Source of the DNA: Ochrovirga pacifica
GTDB lineage: Bacteria; Bacteroidota; Bacteroidia; Flavobacteriales; Flavobacteriaceae
Length of the DNA: 64,000 nucleotides
Direction of reading: 5' to 3'
Assembly: GCF_000220525.1 (NCBI RefSeq)
Contig: NZ_AFPK01000063.1
Location: forward strand, 1 to 64,000
Position numbers and translations under genes: made by a program. The notes under the pieces were generated by a model. It was not told where the DNA came from, did no database searches, and was given only the letters and a program-made list of their open reading frames with translations. Below are positions 16,795 to 25,207 of the stretch, one piece after another (the first letter of the stretch is position 1; the number at the start of each line of letters is the position of its first letter).

Positions 16795-17307
16795 GACGTG
16801 TGTTTTTTAATAAGTTTTCAATCAAATATATATTCTTTTGATATTATCATAATCAACAAGGTCAAAATACGACCATAGCATGTCAATATATCTTCTAAAA
16901 CTTAGTGAAAATTCAAGTTTTGTAGTGTAAACATTCTTTTTTTAACGAAAGTTTATTTACTAAATCCAGTTGTTTTAAGACGAGTCAGAAACTTTTAATC
17001 ACATTAAAATAAATAGAAAATAAAAAAGTAATGGCTCTAATTAATATATTCTACCTTGTTTTTTTGCTAACAAACACACTAATAAGGTGTGTTATTTATA
17101 AAAATCAAACTATAGTATGATGGTGTTGTAGGTATATATGCGTATTTTTGAAATATCAATAATTTATTTTATTTATCCCACTTTTACGTTTACAGTATCA
17201 AAACTGATTAAATTTTAGATCATACAACCCAATTGCTTAATAATTATAAATTCCTACCCAGCTAATTTATTTTGACTAGAAGTCTATAGCATTGTATGAA
17301 AAATGAT
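16795..17307. other. Non-coding stretch of about 510 bases, possible small RNA
   Basis: No convincing gene lies here. It holds the promoter of paralog B (16823-16830), a short inverted repeat AACACAC/GTGTGTT (17073-17093), a 28-codon hydrophobic open frame at about 17030 that I do not trust, and an isolated plus-strand TATTTTTG core at 17143-17150 with no gene downstream before the bidirectional hairpin at 17308-17332. That core and hairpin would bound a transcript of roughly 180 bases. Confidence 0.35.
16823..16830 (-). promoter_or_regulatory. Promoter -7 box for LTXXQ-like paralog B
   Basis: The minus strand reads TATATTTG, 28 bases before the ATG at 16794. Confidence 0.5.
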
Positions 17308-17332
17308 AAAGGTTGCTAAATTAGCAACCTTT
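17308..17332. terminator. Terminator after the outer-membrane receptor gene
   Basis: The arms AAAGGTTGCTAA (17308-17319) and TTAGCAACCTTT (17321-17332) pair perfectly; an A/T run follows on either strand. It lies immediately after the minus-strand receptor stop codon at 17337 and could also stop plus-strand transcripts. Confidence 0.85.
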
Positions 17333-17336
17333 ATTT

Positions 17337-19709
17337 TTATCTTCTTTTACCAGAATACGTCATGGCTTCACCTTTTCCAAAACCATAGCTAAAACCAAGC
17401 GTAAAAAATCTTCCTCTTTGTCCAAAACTATACTGATACCTACTGCTGTTGTTAACGGTACTTTCTTGAATTCTAGAGGCAAATACATCTCTTACTGCTA
17501 TGTTTATTACTGCTTTTCCTTTTAAAAGCTTTTTGCGTAAACCCATATCCATAAATGCAAAACCAGAAGTTTGTCCTTGTATCGTTTTGTATTTTGATCT
17601 GTAATTTCCTGTCAATTCAATATCTATATCTGATGGAAATCCAATTTTAGAAGTAACACGAGAACTCCAACTATCCCCCGAGAAATCAAAATTTTGAGTA
17701 TCGTACACTCCTTCTCTACTAAAATAATTCCAATTGAAATCTCCATTAAAAGTCAACCATTTTAACGGACTATACTTTCCATTCACTTCTACCCCAGTAG
17801 TATTTTTAGTACCAATGTTAAAAGGACTTGTAGTGGTAACATTACTGTTTTCGTCAAAAAGAAAAATACGCTCCATAACATCTGTGGTATAACGGTTGTA
17901 AATACTCGTGTTCATGCTAGCTTTACCTAAATCGTATACTGCTGTTAATTCATACGAATCTGTATATTCGGGCAATAAATTAGGGTTTCCTACACGAATA
18001 TTAAAGTTGTCACGAATGCTAAAAAACGGATTTAAATCCCACAATCGTGGACGATAGATTCTGCGAGAATAACCTGCTTGCAAAGAAAAGTTAGTACTGA
18101 TTTTATAAGAAGTATGTACTGTCGGAAAAAAATCGGTATAATTTTGTTGATTGTCCTCATTTGTATTGGTTAGCAATGTTTGTAGGTTAGTATGTTCTAA
18201 ACGCAACCCCAATTTTACTCCCCACTGATTGGCTTCGTAAGCTCCTGTTCCATAAAAAGCCAATACTTTTTGGTTGTATTCAAAATTGTTTGTTAGATTA
18301 GGATCTATTTCAAAACTATTGTTTGTATTGTTATAATCTCTTACCTCATAATTGTTACCTACATCATTAATTACGTATTGACTTCCTGCTTCTAGTGTAT
18401 ATGCATCTGTAATAGGGTTGGTATAATCTAGTTTAAAAGTATAGTCTGCTTGTTGAAAATCGGTATTTGTTTCTTGATCTGTTTGTGTGGTGTTTCCACT
18501 GTTTTCAAATTCTGAATCTGTTTCTTTACCAAAAAATCGACCTAAAGCACTTACCAACAACACGTGATCTTTGTTGTTTTTAAACTCTTTTTTGTAATTA
18601 AACTCGTACTGCCATTTAGGATTTTCTGCACTGGTTTCTTCTTCTCGCTCCCACTTACTTTCTAAAATATCATTTTGATACAATTGATAATACGTTTTAG
18701 ATGGTTGATCCTCCCATTCATAAGCAAAATTTCCTGATAAGGTTAGTGTATTGTAATCATCAATATGATAATCGGTTCCTAAAATAAAATTAAAAAACGT
18801 TTCGTTTCTGTAGTTGGTTCCGTAGCTTTCTACCTTTTGATTGTTAACTTTATTTAAGTTGCTGTTTTTATTGTCTCTAGGCATTGATCTGTGTCCCCCT
18901 CCTAGTTGTGTAAAAAGGTTAAATTTTTCTGTTCTCCTATTCAAACTGACCCCAACACTATGATTGTCTGGTGTTCCTGTATTCAGAGAAACAGATCCGT
19001 TAATACCTCTTTTTTCCTCTTTTTTAAGTACAATATTTAGCAATCCTGCTGTTCCTTCTGCATCGTATTTGGCAGAGGGATTGGTAATTACCTCAATACT
19101 TTCAATCATATCGGCTGTAATAGTCCCTAAGGCATTGCTACTGTCGTCGGACAAAATAGAAGGTTTTCCATCTACTAAAATTTGTACCCCATTGCTTCCT
19201 CTTAAACTCACTTCTCCTTCTATATTTACATTTACTGAAGGTACATTGTTTAACACTTCCAGAGCACTCATTCCTGTACTTGCTATATCTTTTCCTACAT
19301 TGAATACTTTTTTATCTAATTTGAATTGTGTTTTAGATTTTTCTGCTCTAACCTGAACAGCTTCTAATTGCTGACTGTCTTCTTCTAACCAAATCGTTCC
19401 TAGATTGATACGACTTTGAGAACTATTAAAATCTGTAATTGTTTTGGTTTTAAAACCTAAAAAACTGATTTCAACGTAAAAACTAGAAGCTGTAGTTGTA
19501 ATACTAAAAGCACCTTTATCGTTAGAGGTTGTTCCGTTATGCACCTTTTGCGTTTGGGTATCTTTAATTAAAATGCTTGCATAAGGAATGTCTGATTGCG
19601 TAGTTTTATCTTTAATTTGCCCTAACAGAACATGTGCGTTTTTTGTTTGTGCTTGAACAAAAAAAGTAAAAATGAAATATAAAATTGGGATCAAAGTTTT
19701 CTGAATCAT
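17337..19709 (-). CDS. TonB-dependent-receptor-like outer-membrane beta-barrel protein
   Basis: A 790-residue outer-membrane protein of the OMP_b-brl_3 class. In order: signal peptide (about residues 1-22, ending VQAQ), carboxypeptidase-like regulatory domain (about 28-110), plug domain (about 120-230, with LEVLNNVPSVNVNIEGEVSLRG and IESIEVITNPSAKYDAEG), then a long barrel. The ligand is unknown; this class is often taken for a peptide or metal-chelate receptor, or a channel. The ATG at 19709 was chosen over one at 19763 because a normal signal peptide begins there. It is transcribed away from the LytS/LytTR pair, 113 bases off, so that system may control it. No perfect TAnnTTTG core was found upstream. 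Confidence 0.88.
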   Translation of the reverse strand: MIQKTLIPILYFIFTFFVQAQTKNAHVLLGQIKDKTTQSDIPYASILIKDTQTQKVHNGTTSNDKGAFSITTTASSFYVEISFLGFKTKTITDFNSSQSRINLGTIWLEEDSQQLEAVQVRAEKSKTQFKLDKKVFNVGKDIASTGMSALEVLNNVPSVNVNIEGEVSLRGSNGVQILVDGKPSILSDDSSNALGTITADMIESIEVITNPSAKYDAEGTAGLLNIVLKKEEKRGINGSVSLNTGTPDNHSVGVSLNRRTEKFNLFTQLGGGHRSMPRDNKNSNLNKVNNQKVESYGTNYRNETFFNFILGTDYHIDDYNTLTLSGNFAYEWEDQPSKTYYQLYQNDILESKWEREEETSAENPKWQYEFNYKKEFKNNKDHVLLVSALGRFFGKETDSEFENSGNTTQTDQETNTDFQQADYTFKLDYTNPITDAYTLEAGSQYVINDVGNNYEVRDYNNTNNSFEIDPNLTNNFEYNQKVLAFYGTGAYEANQWGVKLGLRLEHTNLQTLLTNTNEDNQQNYTDFFPTVHTSYKISTNFSLQAGYSRRIYRPRLWDLNPFFSIRDNFNIRVGNPNLLPEYTDSYELTAVYDLGKASMNTSIYNRYTTDVMERIFLFDENSNVTTTSPFNIGTKNTTGVEVNGKYSPLKWLTFNGDFNWNYFSREGVYDTQNFDFSGDSWSSRVTSKIGFPSDIDIELTGNYRSKYKTIQGQTSGFAFMDMGLRKKLLKGKAVINIAVRDVFASRIQESTVNNSSRYQYSFGQRGRFFTLGFSYGFGKGEAMTYSGKRR

Positions 19710-19822
19710 GTTTTGGGTAAATTTTAATTCTTTGCAAGAATAGAACATATAATAATTTTTCAAAAAAGGAATCTGTAAACAACCGTTTTTTTATTATCAA
19801 CGTCATTTTTACTTTTTAGACA

Positions 19823-20926
19823 ATGCAAAAAACTACACTCATCCAAATAAAACAGGTGTTTACAGATTATATCAGAAATATATTAAAGCTTTTGTATAGC
19901 TTTGAGTTTATGAAATTTACAAATACATCGGCTTCTTTTAGTAAAGAACTTCTTTTTCAATGCTGTTTAACGGGCTTTGTGTTTGTTCTTTATTCCTTCG
20001 GAAGGCATGATAGAATCATTACGCTACAAGAACTTTTTTTCTTTAGCAACCATGCTATTGGAGCTTATTTTATAGGCTATGTGTTGCTACCAAAATTTTA
20101 CTATACGCGAAAATACCTACGTTTTTCGTTGTATAGTTTTTTGACCTTAACTTGGGTTGTTTTTGTTGAAGAAGGAATTATGGAGCGTATTTACTACCCA
20201 ACAACAAGAGGAAGAAATTTAGCAGCACAAATTTATGATGTGTTGGATGTTTTACCCACACTATCAATTTTATTAGGAGCTAAATTTGCTTGGGATGCCA
20301 TTATAGAACGAAAAAAAACAGAACAACTAGAATTGTTAGCTAAAAAAAGTGAATTGCAATTTTTAAAAACACAAATCAATCCACACTTTTTGTTTAATAA
20401 CTTAAACAATCTCTATGCATTGTCTATCGAAAACTCAAACAAAACTCCTGATTTTATTTTAGAGTTATCCGATATGCTAAGATATATGTTGTACGATTGT
20501 AAGGCACAATTTGTTTCGCTTGATAAAGAAATAGAACATTTGCAAAATTTTATCAAACTGAATGAAATGCAAATTGAAGGAAGAGGATTTGTTAATTTCA
20601 ATCTTAACGTGGCTCAAAATAATTATCAGATAGCACCACTTATTTTTATGGTTTTTATAGAAAATGCATTTAAGCATAGTGCAAGTAGCCAAACCACAAA
20701 CATACATATTGATGTTAATTTGAGCTTAAACCCTGACGGAAGATTAATTTTTACTTGTGTTAATAGTTACCTACCAAAAAGTAATACTCAAAATTTAGCT
20801 AAAGGAATTGGATTGAAAAATGTTAAAAAACGATTAGAACTATTATATCCTAGCAATTATCAGTTAGAAATTGCAAAAAAAACAGACAACTATTGGGTAA
20901 ATTTGCAGATTCAACTTGCTCCATAA
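19823..20926 (+). CDS. LytS-family sensor histidine kinase
   Basis: A 367-residue membrane sensor kinase. Four hydrophobic segments occupy about residues 42-160, followed by the His_kinase (LytS/YehU) domain with QINPHFLFNNLNNL, where His188 is the expected phosphoacceptor, and an HATPase_c domain with the N-box FIENAFKHS and G-box GIGLKNVKKRL. There is no large extracytoplasmic sensor domain, so the signal is probably perceived within the membrane. A shorter start at 19910 is possible. It is followed after three bases by its LytTR response regulator and faces the barrel receptor gene on the other strand. Confidence 0.92.
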   Translation: MQKTTLIQIKQVFTDYIRNILKLLYSFEFMKFTNTSASFSKELLFQCCLTGFVFVLYSFGRHDRIITLQELFFFSNHAIGAYFIGYVLLPKFYYTRKYLRFSLYSFLTLTWVVFVEEGIMERIYYPTTRGRNLAAQIYDVLDVLPTLSILLGAKFAWDAIIERKKTEQLELLAKKSELQFLKTQINPHFLFNNLNNLYALSIENSNKTPDFILELSDMLRYMLYDCKAQFVSLDKEIEHLQNFIKLNEMQIEGRGFVNFNLNVAQNNYQIAPLIFMVFIENAFKHSASSQTTNIHIDVNLSLNPDGRLIFTCVNSYLPKSNTQNLAKGIGLKNVKKRLELLYPSNYQLEIAKKTDNYWVNLQIQLAP

Positions 20927-20929
20927 AAT

Positions 20930-21610
20930 ATGAATTGTATTATTATAGAAGACCAACTACCAGCACAACGTATTTTAAAAAAATACCTAAACGATTATGG
21001 ACAAATTTCTTTAGTAGCTACATTTACAGATGCTATTACAGCTATAGATTTTTTAAAAAACAATGCTGTAGATCTTATTTTTTTAGACATTCACTTGCCT
21101 AAAATTTCTGGTTTGGATTTTTTAAAAAGTCTAAGACATCCACCAAGGGTAATTCTCACCACCGCTTTTCCTGATTATGCTTTGGATGGTTACGAACTTA
21201 ATGTGTTAGATTATTTGTTAAAACCTTTTTCTTTTCAACGATTTGTAAAAGCAGTTCAAAAATTACCAAAAGAAGATATAAAACTGGAAAATGATAAGGG
21301 TTCTGATGAAATGTTTTTAAAATCTGGTTATGAGTACATCCGAATACAAATCAGTAATATTTTATACATTAAGTCCGACACAGATTATACACTTTTTGTT
21401 TTTAAAAATCAAAACATTTTATCCTCAGAACCTTTGCGTTTTTGGGAAAATGAATTTGTACATCACAATTTTGTTAGAGTACACAAGTCGTATCTCATCA
21501 ACTTAAAACAAATTGTAAAAGCGAATAAAAATTATTTATACCTACAGCACCAACATCAAATTCCTATAGGAAGGTCTTATAAAGATGCTTTTTTTAAATT
21601 GCTAAATTGA
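20930..21610 (+). CDS. LytTR-family response regulator
   Basis: A 226-residue cytoplasmic transcription factor. The receiver domain (about residues 1-115) has the acidic pair at Glu7/Asp8, the phosphoacceptor Asp53 in LIFLDIHLP and the Lys of LLKPFSF. The C-terminal LytTR DNA-binding domain (about 125-226) shows the usual EYIRIQISNILYIKSD and FVRVHKSYLINLKQI. It is the cognate regulator of the kinase immediately upstream. The most likely target by position is the divergent outer-membrane receptor gene. It converges on the Fur-family gene, with 16 bases between the stop codons and no obvious hairpin. Confidence 0.93.
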   Translation: MNCIIIEDQLPAQRILKKYLNDYGQISLVATFTDAITAIDFLKNNAVDLIFLDIHLPKISGLDFLKSLRHPPRVILTTAFPDYALDGYELNVLDYLLKPFSFQRFVKAVQKLPKEDIKLENDKGSDEMFLKSGYEYIRIQISNILYIKSDTDYTLFVFKNQNILSSEPLRFWENEFVHHNFVRVHKSYLINLKQIVKANKNYLYLQHQHQIPIGRSYKDAFFKLLN

Positions 21611-21626
21611 GACTATTGCTAAAAAA

Positions 21627-22040
21627 CTATTTCTTTTTTATGCAATTTTCGCAAGTTCCTTCTGCTAAGATTTGTAGTTTGTCTATGTTTTTGCTTTGCA
21701 GTGACTTTAGATAATTTTCGGGCAATTGGGGAAGCTGAATAACAGTATGGCATGTCTTACATTTAAACAACGGAAACGTAGCCTTATCTGTATTTTCTAT
21801 TTGCTGATTGAATATATAACTAGTATTATTGTTGGAGTCTATTATTTTAGCAAGAAAATTATTTTCATAAAAACAATGCAGCATTCTGTAAAGGCTAACG
21901 CGATCAATTTTACTTTTTATTTTTTGTTCTAGTTGTGCATGTGTTAGTGCTTGATTGCTTTTTATAAAATAATTCAATACTTCACAACGGTGAGATGTAG
22001 CTCTAAATCCATGTTGTTTTAAAAGTTGTTTTGCATCCAT
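21627..22040 (-). CDS. Fur-family transcriptional regulator (Zur-like)
   Basis: A 137-residue metalloregulator. An N-terminal winged helix (HGFRATSHRCEVLNYFI to about residue 80, with VSLYRMLHCF as recognition helix) is followed by a small dimerisation domain holding a structural zinc site CKTC and CENC. The His-rich regulatory metal site that normally precedes the first CxxC (an HHHF-type segment) is replaced here by a stretch reading NTDKATFPLFKC, so metal sensing may be reduced or use other ligands. It is the last gene of the minus-strand metal cluster, 25 bases after the MogA-like gene. By context it is likely to regulate zinc genes, perhaps including its own operon. Confidence 0.85.
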   Translation of the reverse strand: MDAKQLLKQHGFRATSHRCEVLNYFIKSNQALTHAQLEQKIKSKIDRVSLYRMLHCFYENNFLAKIIDSNNNTSYIFNQQIENTDKATFPLFKCKTCHTVIQLPQLPENYLKSLQSKNIDKLQILAEGTCENCIKKK

Positions 22041-22065
22041 CTAAACTAAAATAATCCGTTACTAA

Positions 22066-22605
22066 TTATTTATTTTTAGGTCTAAAAGCAGTAGTATTGT
22101 TGGTGTTTACCTCTAAATATGGTCCGTCTATTAAATCTACACAGTACGGAATGGCAGGGAATACTGATTGCATACAATCTTTAATTGCCGAGGGTTTACC
22201 AGGTAAATTTACAATTAATGTTTCTTTGTAAATGCCTGCTGTTTGCCTAGACAGTATAGCTGTTGGAACAAATTCTAGACTAACTTTTCGCATCAACTCT
22301 CCAAATCCAGGGAGTAACTTTTCGCAGACATTTTCGGTGGCTTCTACCGTTACGTCTCTTTTAGCTGGTCCTGTGCCTCCAGTAGTAAAAATTAGACAAC
22401 AGTTGTCTTGGTCTGCTAATTTTTTTAAGGTCGTTTCAATCATGTCTTGCTCATCTGGGATGATTACATATCTTTTTTGCCAAGTAGATTGAATATAGGT
22501 GCTTAACACCGTTGCTATTGCTTTGCCCGATAAATCTTCGTAAATACCTTGAGAAGCTCTGTCGGAAATAGTTAAAATTCCTATGTTGATGGAGTCTTTA
22601 TTCAT
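22066..22605 (-). CDS. MogA/MoaB-like molybdopterin adenylyltransferase
   Basis: A 179-residue protein of the MoCF-biosynthesis fold. MogA adenylylates molybdopterin before metal insertion. Typical elements are NIGILTISDRASQG at the N-terminus, the nucleotide/pterin loop TTGGTGPAKRDVT, and LSRQTAGIYKETLIVNLPGKPSA. Length fits MogA. It sits between a zinc-chaperone-type GTPase gene and a Fur-family gene with gaps of 14 and 25 bases, an unexpected place for a molybdenum-cofactor gene; no moaA, moaC, moaE or moeA gene is in the window. Either it serves a zinc-limitation response as a backup enzyme, or it was simply recruited to the transcript. Confidence 0.85.
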   Translation of the reverse strand: MNKDSINIGILTISDRASQGIYEDLSGKAIATVLSTYIQSTWQKRYVIIPDEQDMIETTLKKLADQDNCCLIFTTGGTGPAKRDVTVEATENVCEKLLPGFGELMRKVSLEFVPTAILSRQTAGIYKETLIVNLPGKPSAIKDCMQSVFPAIPYCVDLIDGPYLEVNTNNTTAFRPKNK

Positions 22606-22619
22606 ATTGCTATTTTTAT

Positions 22620-23819
22620 TTATCTAACTATTGGCCATTGATCTTCTTGAGGAAAACAACCATTTTTCCAGTCTGTAATTTCATCATCCGTTAACAAACA
22701 GCTGTTTAATTGTGTAATGGTGGTCTCTTTATCTATATTTTGCCCTATAAAGACCAATTCTATTTTTCGATCGCCAAAATCTGGATGCCAATCGGATTCT
22801 ATCAAAGCTGTGTTTTCAGTAAAAGCTGCATAATTGATTCGCTCACTATAGGGCATAGATGCCCACCAAACACCTGCACTATCTGCTTTTAAGGAACCTC
22901 CTGCTGTGCTCCATAACAAAGCTTGATGAGACCTTGATGCCATCCAAAACAATCCTTTGCTACGAATAATATTAGCTGGAAAATCTGTATTCAGATACGT
23001 TAAGAAACGTGCTGGGTGAAACGGTTTTTTACTTTTAAACACAAAAGATCCTATTCCGTATTCTTCCGTTTCTGGGGTGTGTTCGTTTTCCAACTCTTTA
23101 ATCCACCCTGCAGAAGCTTCTGCCTTTTCATAATCAAACAAACCTGTATGGATGACTTTATCTAAAGCAACTTCGGAATGACTGGTAGTAATGATGTTAG
23201 CCTCTGGATTTAACCTTTTAATTACGGCACATAATTCTTCCAAATCATTTTTGCTGATCAAATCTTTTTTATTGATTAGAATCACATTGGCAAATTCTAT
23301 TTGATCTGTTAATAAGTTTACCAGTGTTCTCTGATCTCCTTCTATATTGGTTAAATCTCTGGTAGCTAAATAGTCTGAACTAGAAAAATCGTTAAAAAAA
23401 TTAAACGCATCTACTACGGTAACCATGGTGTCTATATAGCTAAAACGGCTCAAATCGATGGAACCATCCTCACTCTCAAAACTAAATGTTTGTGCTACAG
23501 GAATGGGCTCACTTATGCCAGTACTTTCAATAATCAAATAATCAAATTTGTTTTGAGCTGCTAATTTTTCTACCTCTACCATTAAATCTTCTCTAAGTGT
23601 ACAACAAATACATCCGTTAGACATTTCAACCAATTTTTCTTCGGTTCTAGACAAGGTGTTTTCACTTTCTATAAACTTAGAGTCTATATTCACTTCGCTC
23701 ATATCATTCACAATAACAGCTACTTTTAGTCCTTGTTTGTTGTGTAATATATGATTTAACAAAGTAGTTTTTCCGGCTCCCAAAAAACCACTTAATACGG
23801 TTACGGGTAATTTTTTCAT
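22620..23819 (-). CDS. COG0523 (CobW/ZigA-type) GTP-binding zinc metallochaperone
   Basis: A 399-residue cytoplasmic G3E-family GTPase. The P-loop is GFLGAGKTTLL near residue 12, the metal-binding CxCC motif is GCICCTLREDL near residue 72, the switch region is ESTGISEPIPVAQ, and NKKD specifies guanine. The C-terminal CobW_C domain contains FWMASRSHQALLWSTAGG, as in the ZigA subgroup. ZigA proteins are induced by zinc starvation through Zur and pass zinc to client enzymes. Position in a transcript with a TonB receptor and a Fur-family regulator supports that reading. The start is well placed 28 bases after the DUF4625 gene. Confidence 0.92.
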   Translation of the reverse strand: MKKLPVTVLSGFLGAGKTTLLNHILHNKQGLKVAVIVNDMSEVNIDSKFIESENTLSRTEEKLVEMSNGCICCTLREDLMVEVEKLAAQNKFDYLIIESTGISEPIPVAQTFSFESEDGSIDLSRFSYIDTMVTVVDAFNFFNDFSSSDYLATRDLTNIEGDQRTLVNLLTDQIEFANVILINKKDLISKNDLEELCAVIKRLNPEANIITTSHSEVALDKVIHTGLFDYEKAEASAGWIKELENEHTPETEEYGIGSFVFKSKKPFHPARFLTYLNTDFPANIIRSKGLFWMASRSHQALLWSTAGGSLKADSAGVWWASMPYSERINYAAFTENTALIESDWHPDFGDRKIELVFIGQNIDKETTITQLNSCLLTDDEITDWKNGCFPQEDQWPIVR

Positions 23820-23847
23820 TATAACTATTCAAAGAGTATAGAAAGTT

Positions 23848-24327
23848 TTATTCTATTATTTTAATATCTATAGAAGTCTGTGTTTGCCATCCTGTTTGAT
23901 CAGTAATAGAATAAGCACAATGATAATCACCTACATCTATATTGTTAGGAATTTCTACCGTAATGCTTAGTTCGTAAGCTGTTGGCTGCTGTTCTAACGT
24001 AAAGTTTTTCTTAAAAAGGAATGGGTTTACAGGAGTTTTTATGGGGCCTAAATCACACTCTACTCCTTGATCGTCGTGTGTATGGTGATCAAAATTATGA
24101 TGTACATCTATACTATAAGCCACCAATCCTACATTGTCTGTCGCTTTTGCTTTAAATGTATAGGTTTGTCCTCTTTGCAATTGCTCACAAGCTTTAGGAA
24201 ATGCTTCATCAAACTGAATGGTTAAGGTTGGTTTTTCTAGGTCTTTATCTATATCGCTATCAGAACTACAAGCGTTGAATAAGAACAAGGTGATGGCTAA
24301 AAAACTTATTTTTTGTGTTAATTTCAT
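23848..24327 (-). CDS. DUF4625 His-rich lipoprotein, single domain
   Basis: A 159-residue lipoprotein. The lipobox FNAC puts the modified cysteine at residue 20; an acidic linker SSDSDIDKD follows and suggests transfer to the outer membrane surface, as with acidic Bacteroidota export signals. The DUF4625 immunoglobulin-like domain contains a histidine cluster, DVHHNFDHHTHDD, and ends with VGDYHCAYSITDQTGWQ. The density of His and Asp is consistent with binding a transition metal. It is the second DUF4625 gene in the cluster and is separated from the first by a strong hairpin. No enzyme motif is visible; a metal-capture role is inference from composition and context. Confidence 0.78.
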   Translation of the reverse strand: MKLTQKISFLAITLFLFNACSSDSDIDKDLEKPTLTIQFDEAFPKACEQLQRGQTYTFKAKATDNVGLVAYSIDVHHNFDHHTHDDQGVECDLGPIKTPVNPFLFKKNFTLEQQPTAYELSITVEIPNNIDVGDYHCAYSITDQTGWQTQTSIDIKIIE

Positions 24328-24341
24328 AATTCTTGGTTTAA

Positions 24342-24371
24342 AATCCGCACAAACAAAAGCCTGTGCGGATT
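24342..24371 (-). other. Intergenic GC-rich hairpin between the DUF4625 genes
   Basis: AATCCGCACA and TGTGCGGATT form a perfect 10-base stem around a 10-base loop, followed on the minus strand by TTTTAAA. It lies after the stop codon of the two-domain DUF4625 gene and just before the start of the single-domain gene. It may be a leaky terminator or an mRNA-stabilising stem that sets relative expression within the operon. Confidence 0.65.
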
Positions 24372-24390
24372 GTTTTAAAAGAAGGTTTTG

Positions 24391-25173
24391 TTATTCTTTG
24401 GTAACATCTATGTGAGTTTCGTACTCATAAGTGTTTCCTTTCTCATCTTCTATTGTAAAAGTTGCATGGTATTCTCCGGCAGGTGCTGTATTGGGTACAA
24501 CGATGTGTTTGTGGAACTCTGCTTCGGTTTTTTCGTGCAAACCTTCTTCGTATTGCATCTCAAAATCCCACTCTTCTTCCCCATCACCTATAGGTAAGTC
24601 GTGTGCGTGGATATCTACTTCTACATTGTGGATTCCATTTACGACTTTGATCATAAATTCAGCGTGAATATCATTTCCTCTAACCACTGTAGCATCTACA
24701 TCCACATCGCTAATAGAAATAGGATTCAATACGTCTAAATGTCCATCCACTTCAGTACTATTACCCAATTCATCAGTTACCACAATTTCTACGTGATACT
24801 CTCCTACAGGAGCAGTTGCAGGAATGTCGATGTGTTCATGAAATGTTGGGTTTTTAATCAAGTAATTTGCATCGGTATACACCTGTTCAAAATCCCATTC
24901 TTCTTCTTTATCACCTACAGGTAAGTCGTGTGCGTGTACAGAAACAGAAATACTTTTTACATTGGCTTCTGCTAAAATTTCTGCTTCTAAGTGCAGGTCA
25001 TTACCTCTGTAAGCTGTGTGTCCTTCTTCTCCGTGAATTCCATATTCAAAACCAGAAATTACGGGTCCTTCTGCCATGGTTTCGTCATCGTCACTACACG
25101 ATTGTAAAGAGAAAGCTAAGAAAGCTCCCATTGCTAAAAATTTAAAACTTGATTTGATCATGTTTGTTCTCAT
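24391..25173 (-). CDS. DUF4625 His-rich lipoprotein, two tandem domains
   Basis: A 260-residue lipoprotein with the lipobox LQSC (modified Cys26) and an acidic SDDDE linker. Two homologous Ig-like DUF4625 domains follow, about residues 38-150 and 151-258. Each has the same His-containing landmarks: HAHDLP (80 and 189), GD-EEEWDFE, FHEH/FHKH (111 and 220) and APxGEYH. The repeated His/Asp/Glu pattern suggests two equivalent metal sites. An internal duplication is also visible in DNA, with a shared stretch around 24593-24608 and 24910-24925. An alternative ATG at 25161 gives the same signal peptide. It starts 34 bases after the TonB receptor gene, as expected for a surface partner of that receptor. 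Confidence 0.82.
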   Translation of the reverse strand: MRTNMIKSSFKFLAMGAFLAFSLQSCSDDDETMAEGPVISGFEYGIHGEEGHTAYRGNDLHLEAEILAEANVKSISVSVHAHDLPVGDKEEEWDFEQVYTDANYLIKNPTFHEHIDIPATAPVGEYHVEIVVTDELGNSTEVDGHLDVLNPISISDVDVDATVVRGNDIHAEFMIKVVNGIHNVEVDIHAHDLPIGDGEEEWDFEMQYEEGLHEKTEAEFHKHIVVPNTAPAGEYHATFTIEDEKGNTYEYETHIDVTKE

Positions 25174-25207
25174 TTTGATTTGATTTTAAAATTGATATAA
25201 TTAATAA

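Noticed and set aside
17030-17116. A 28-codon hydrophobic peptide frame in the large intergenic gap
   Set aside because: Length, AT content and lack of a promoter or ribosome-binding signal make it likely by chance.
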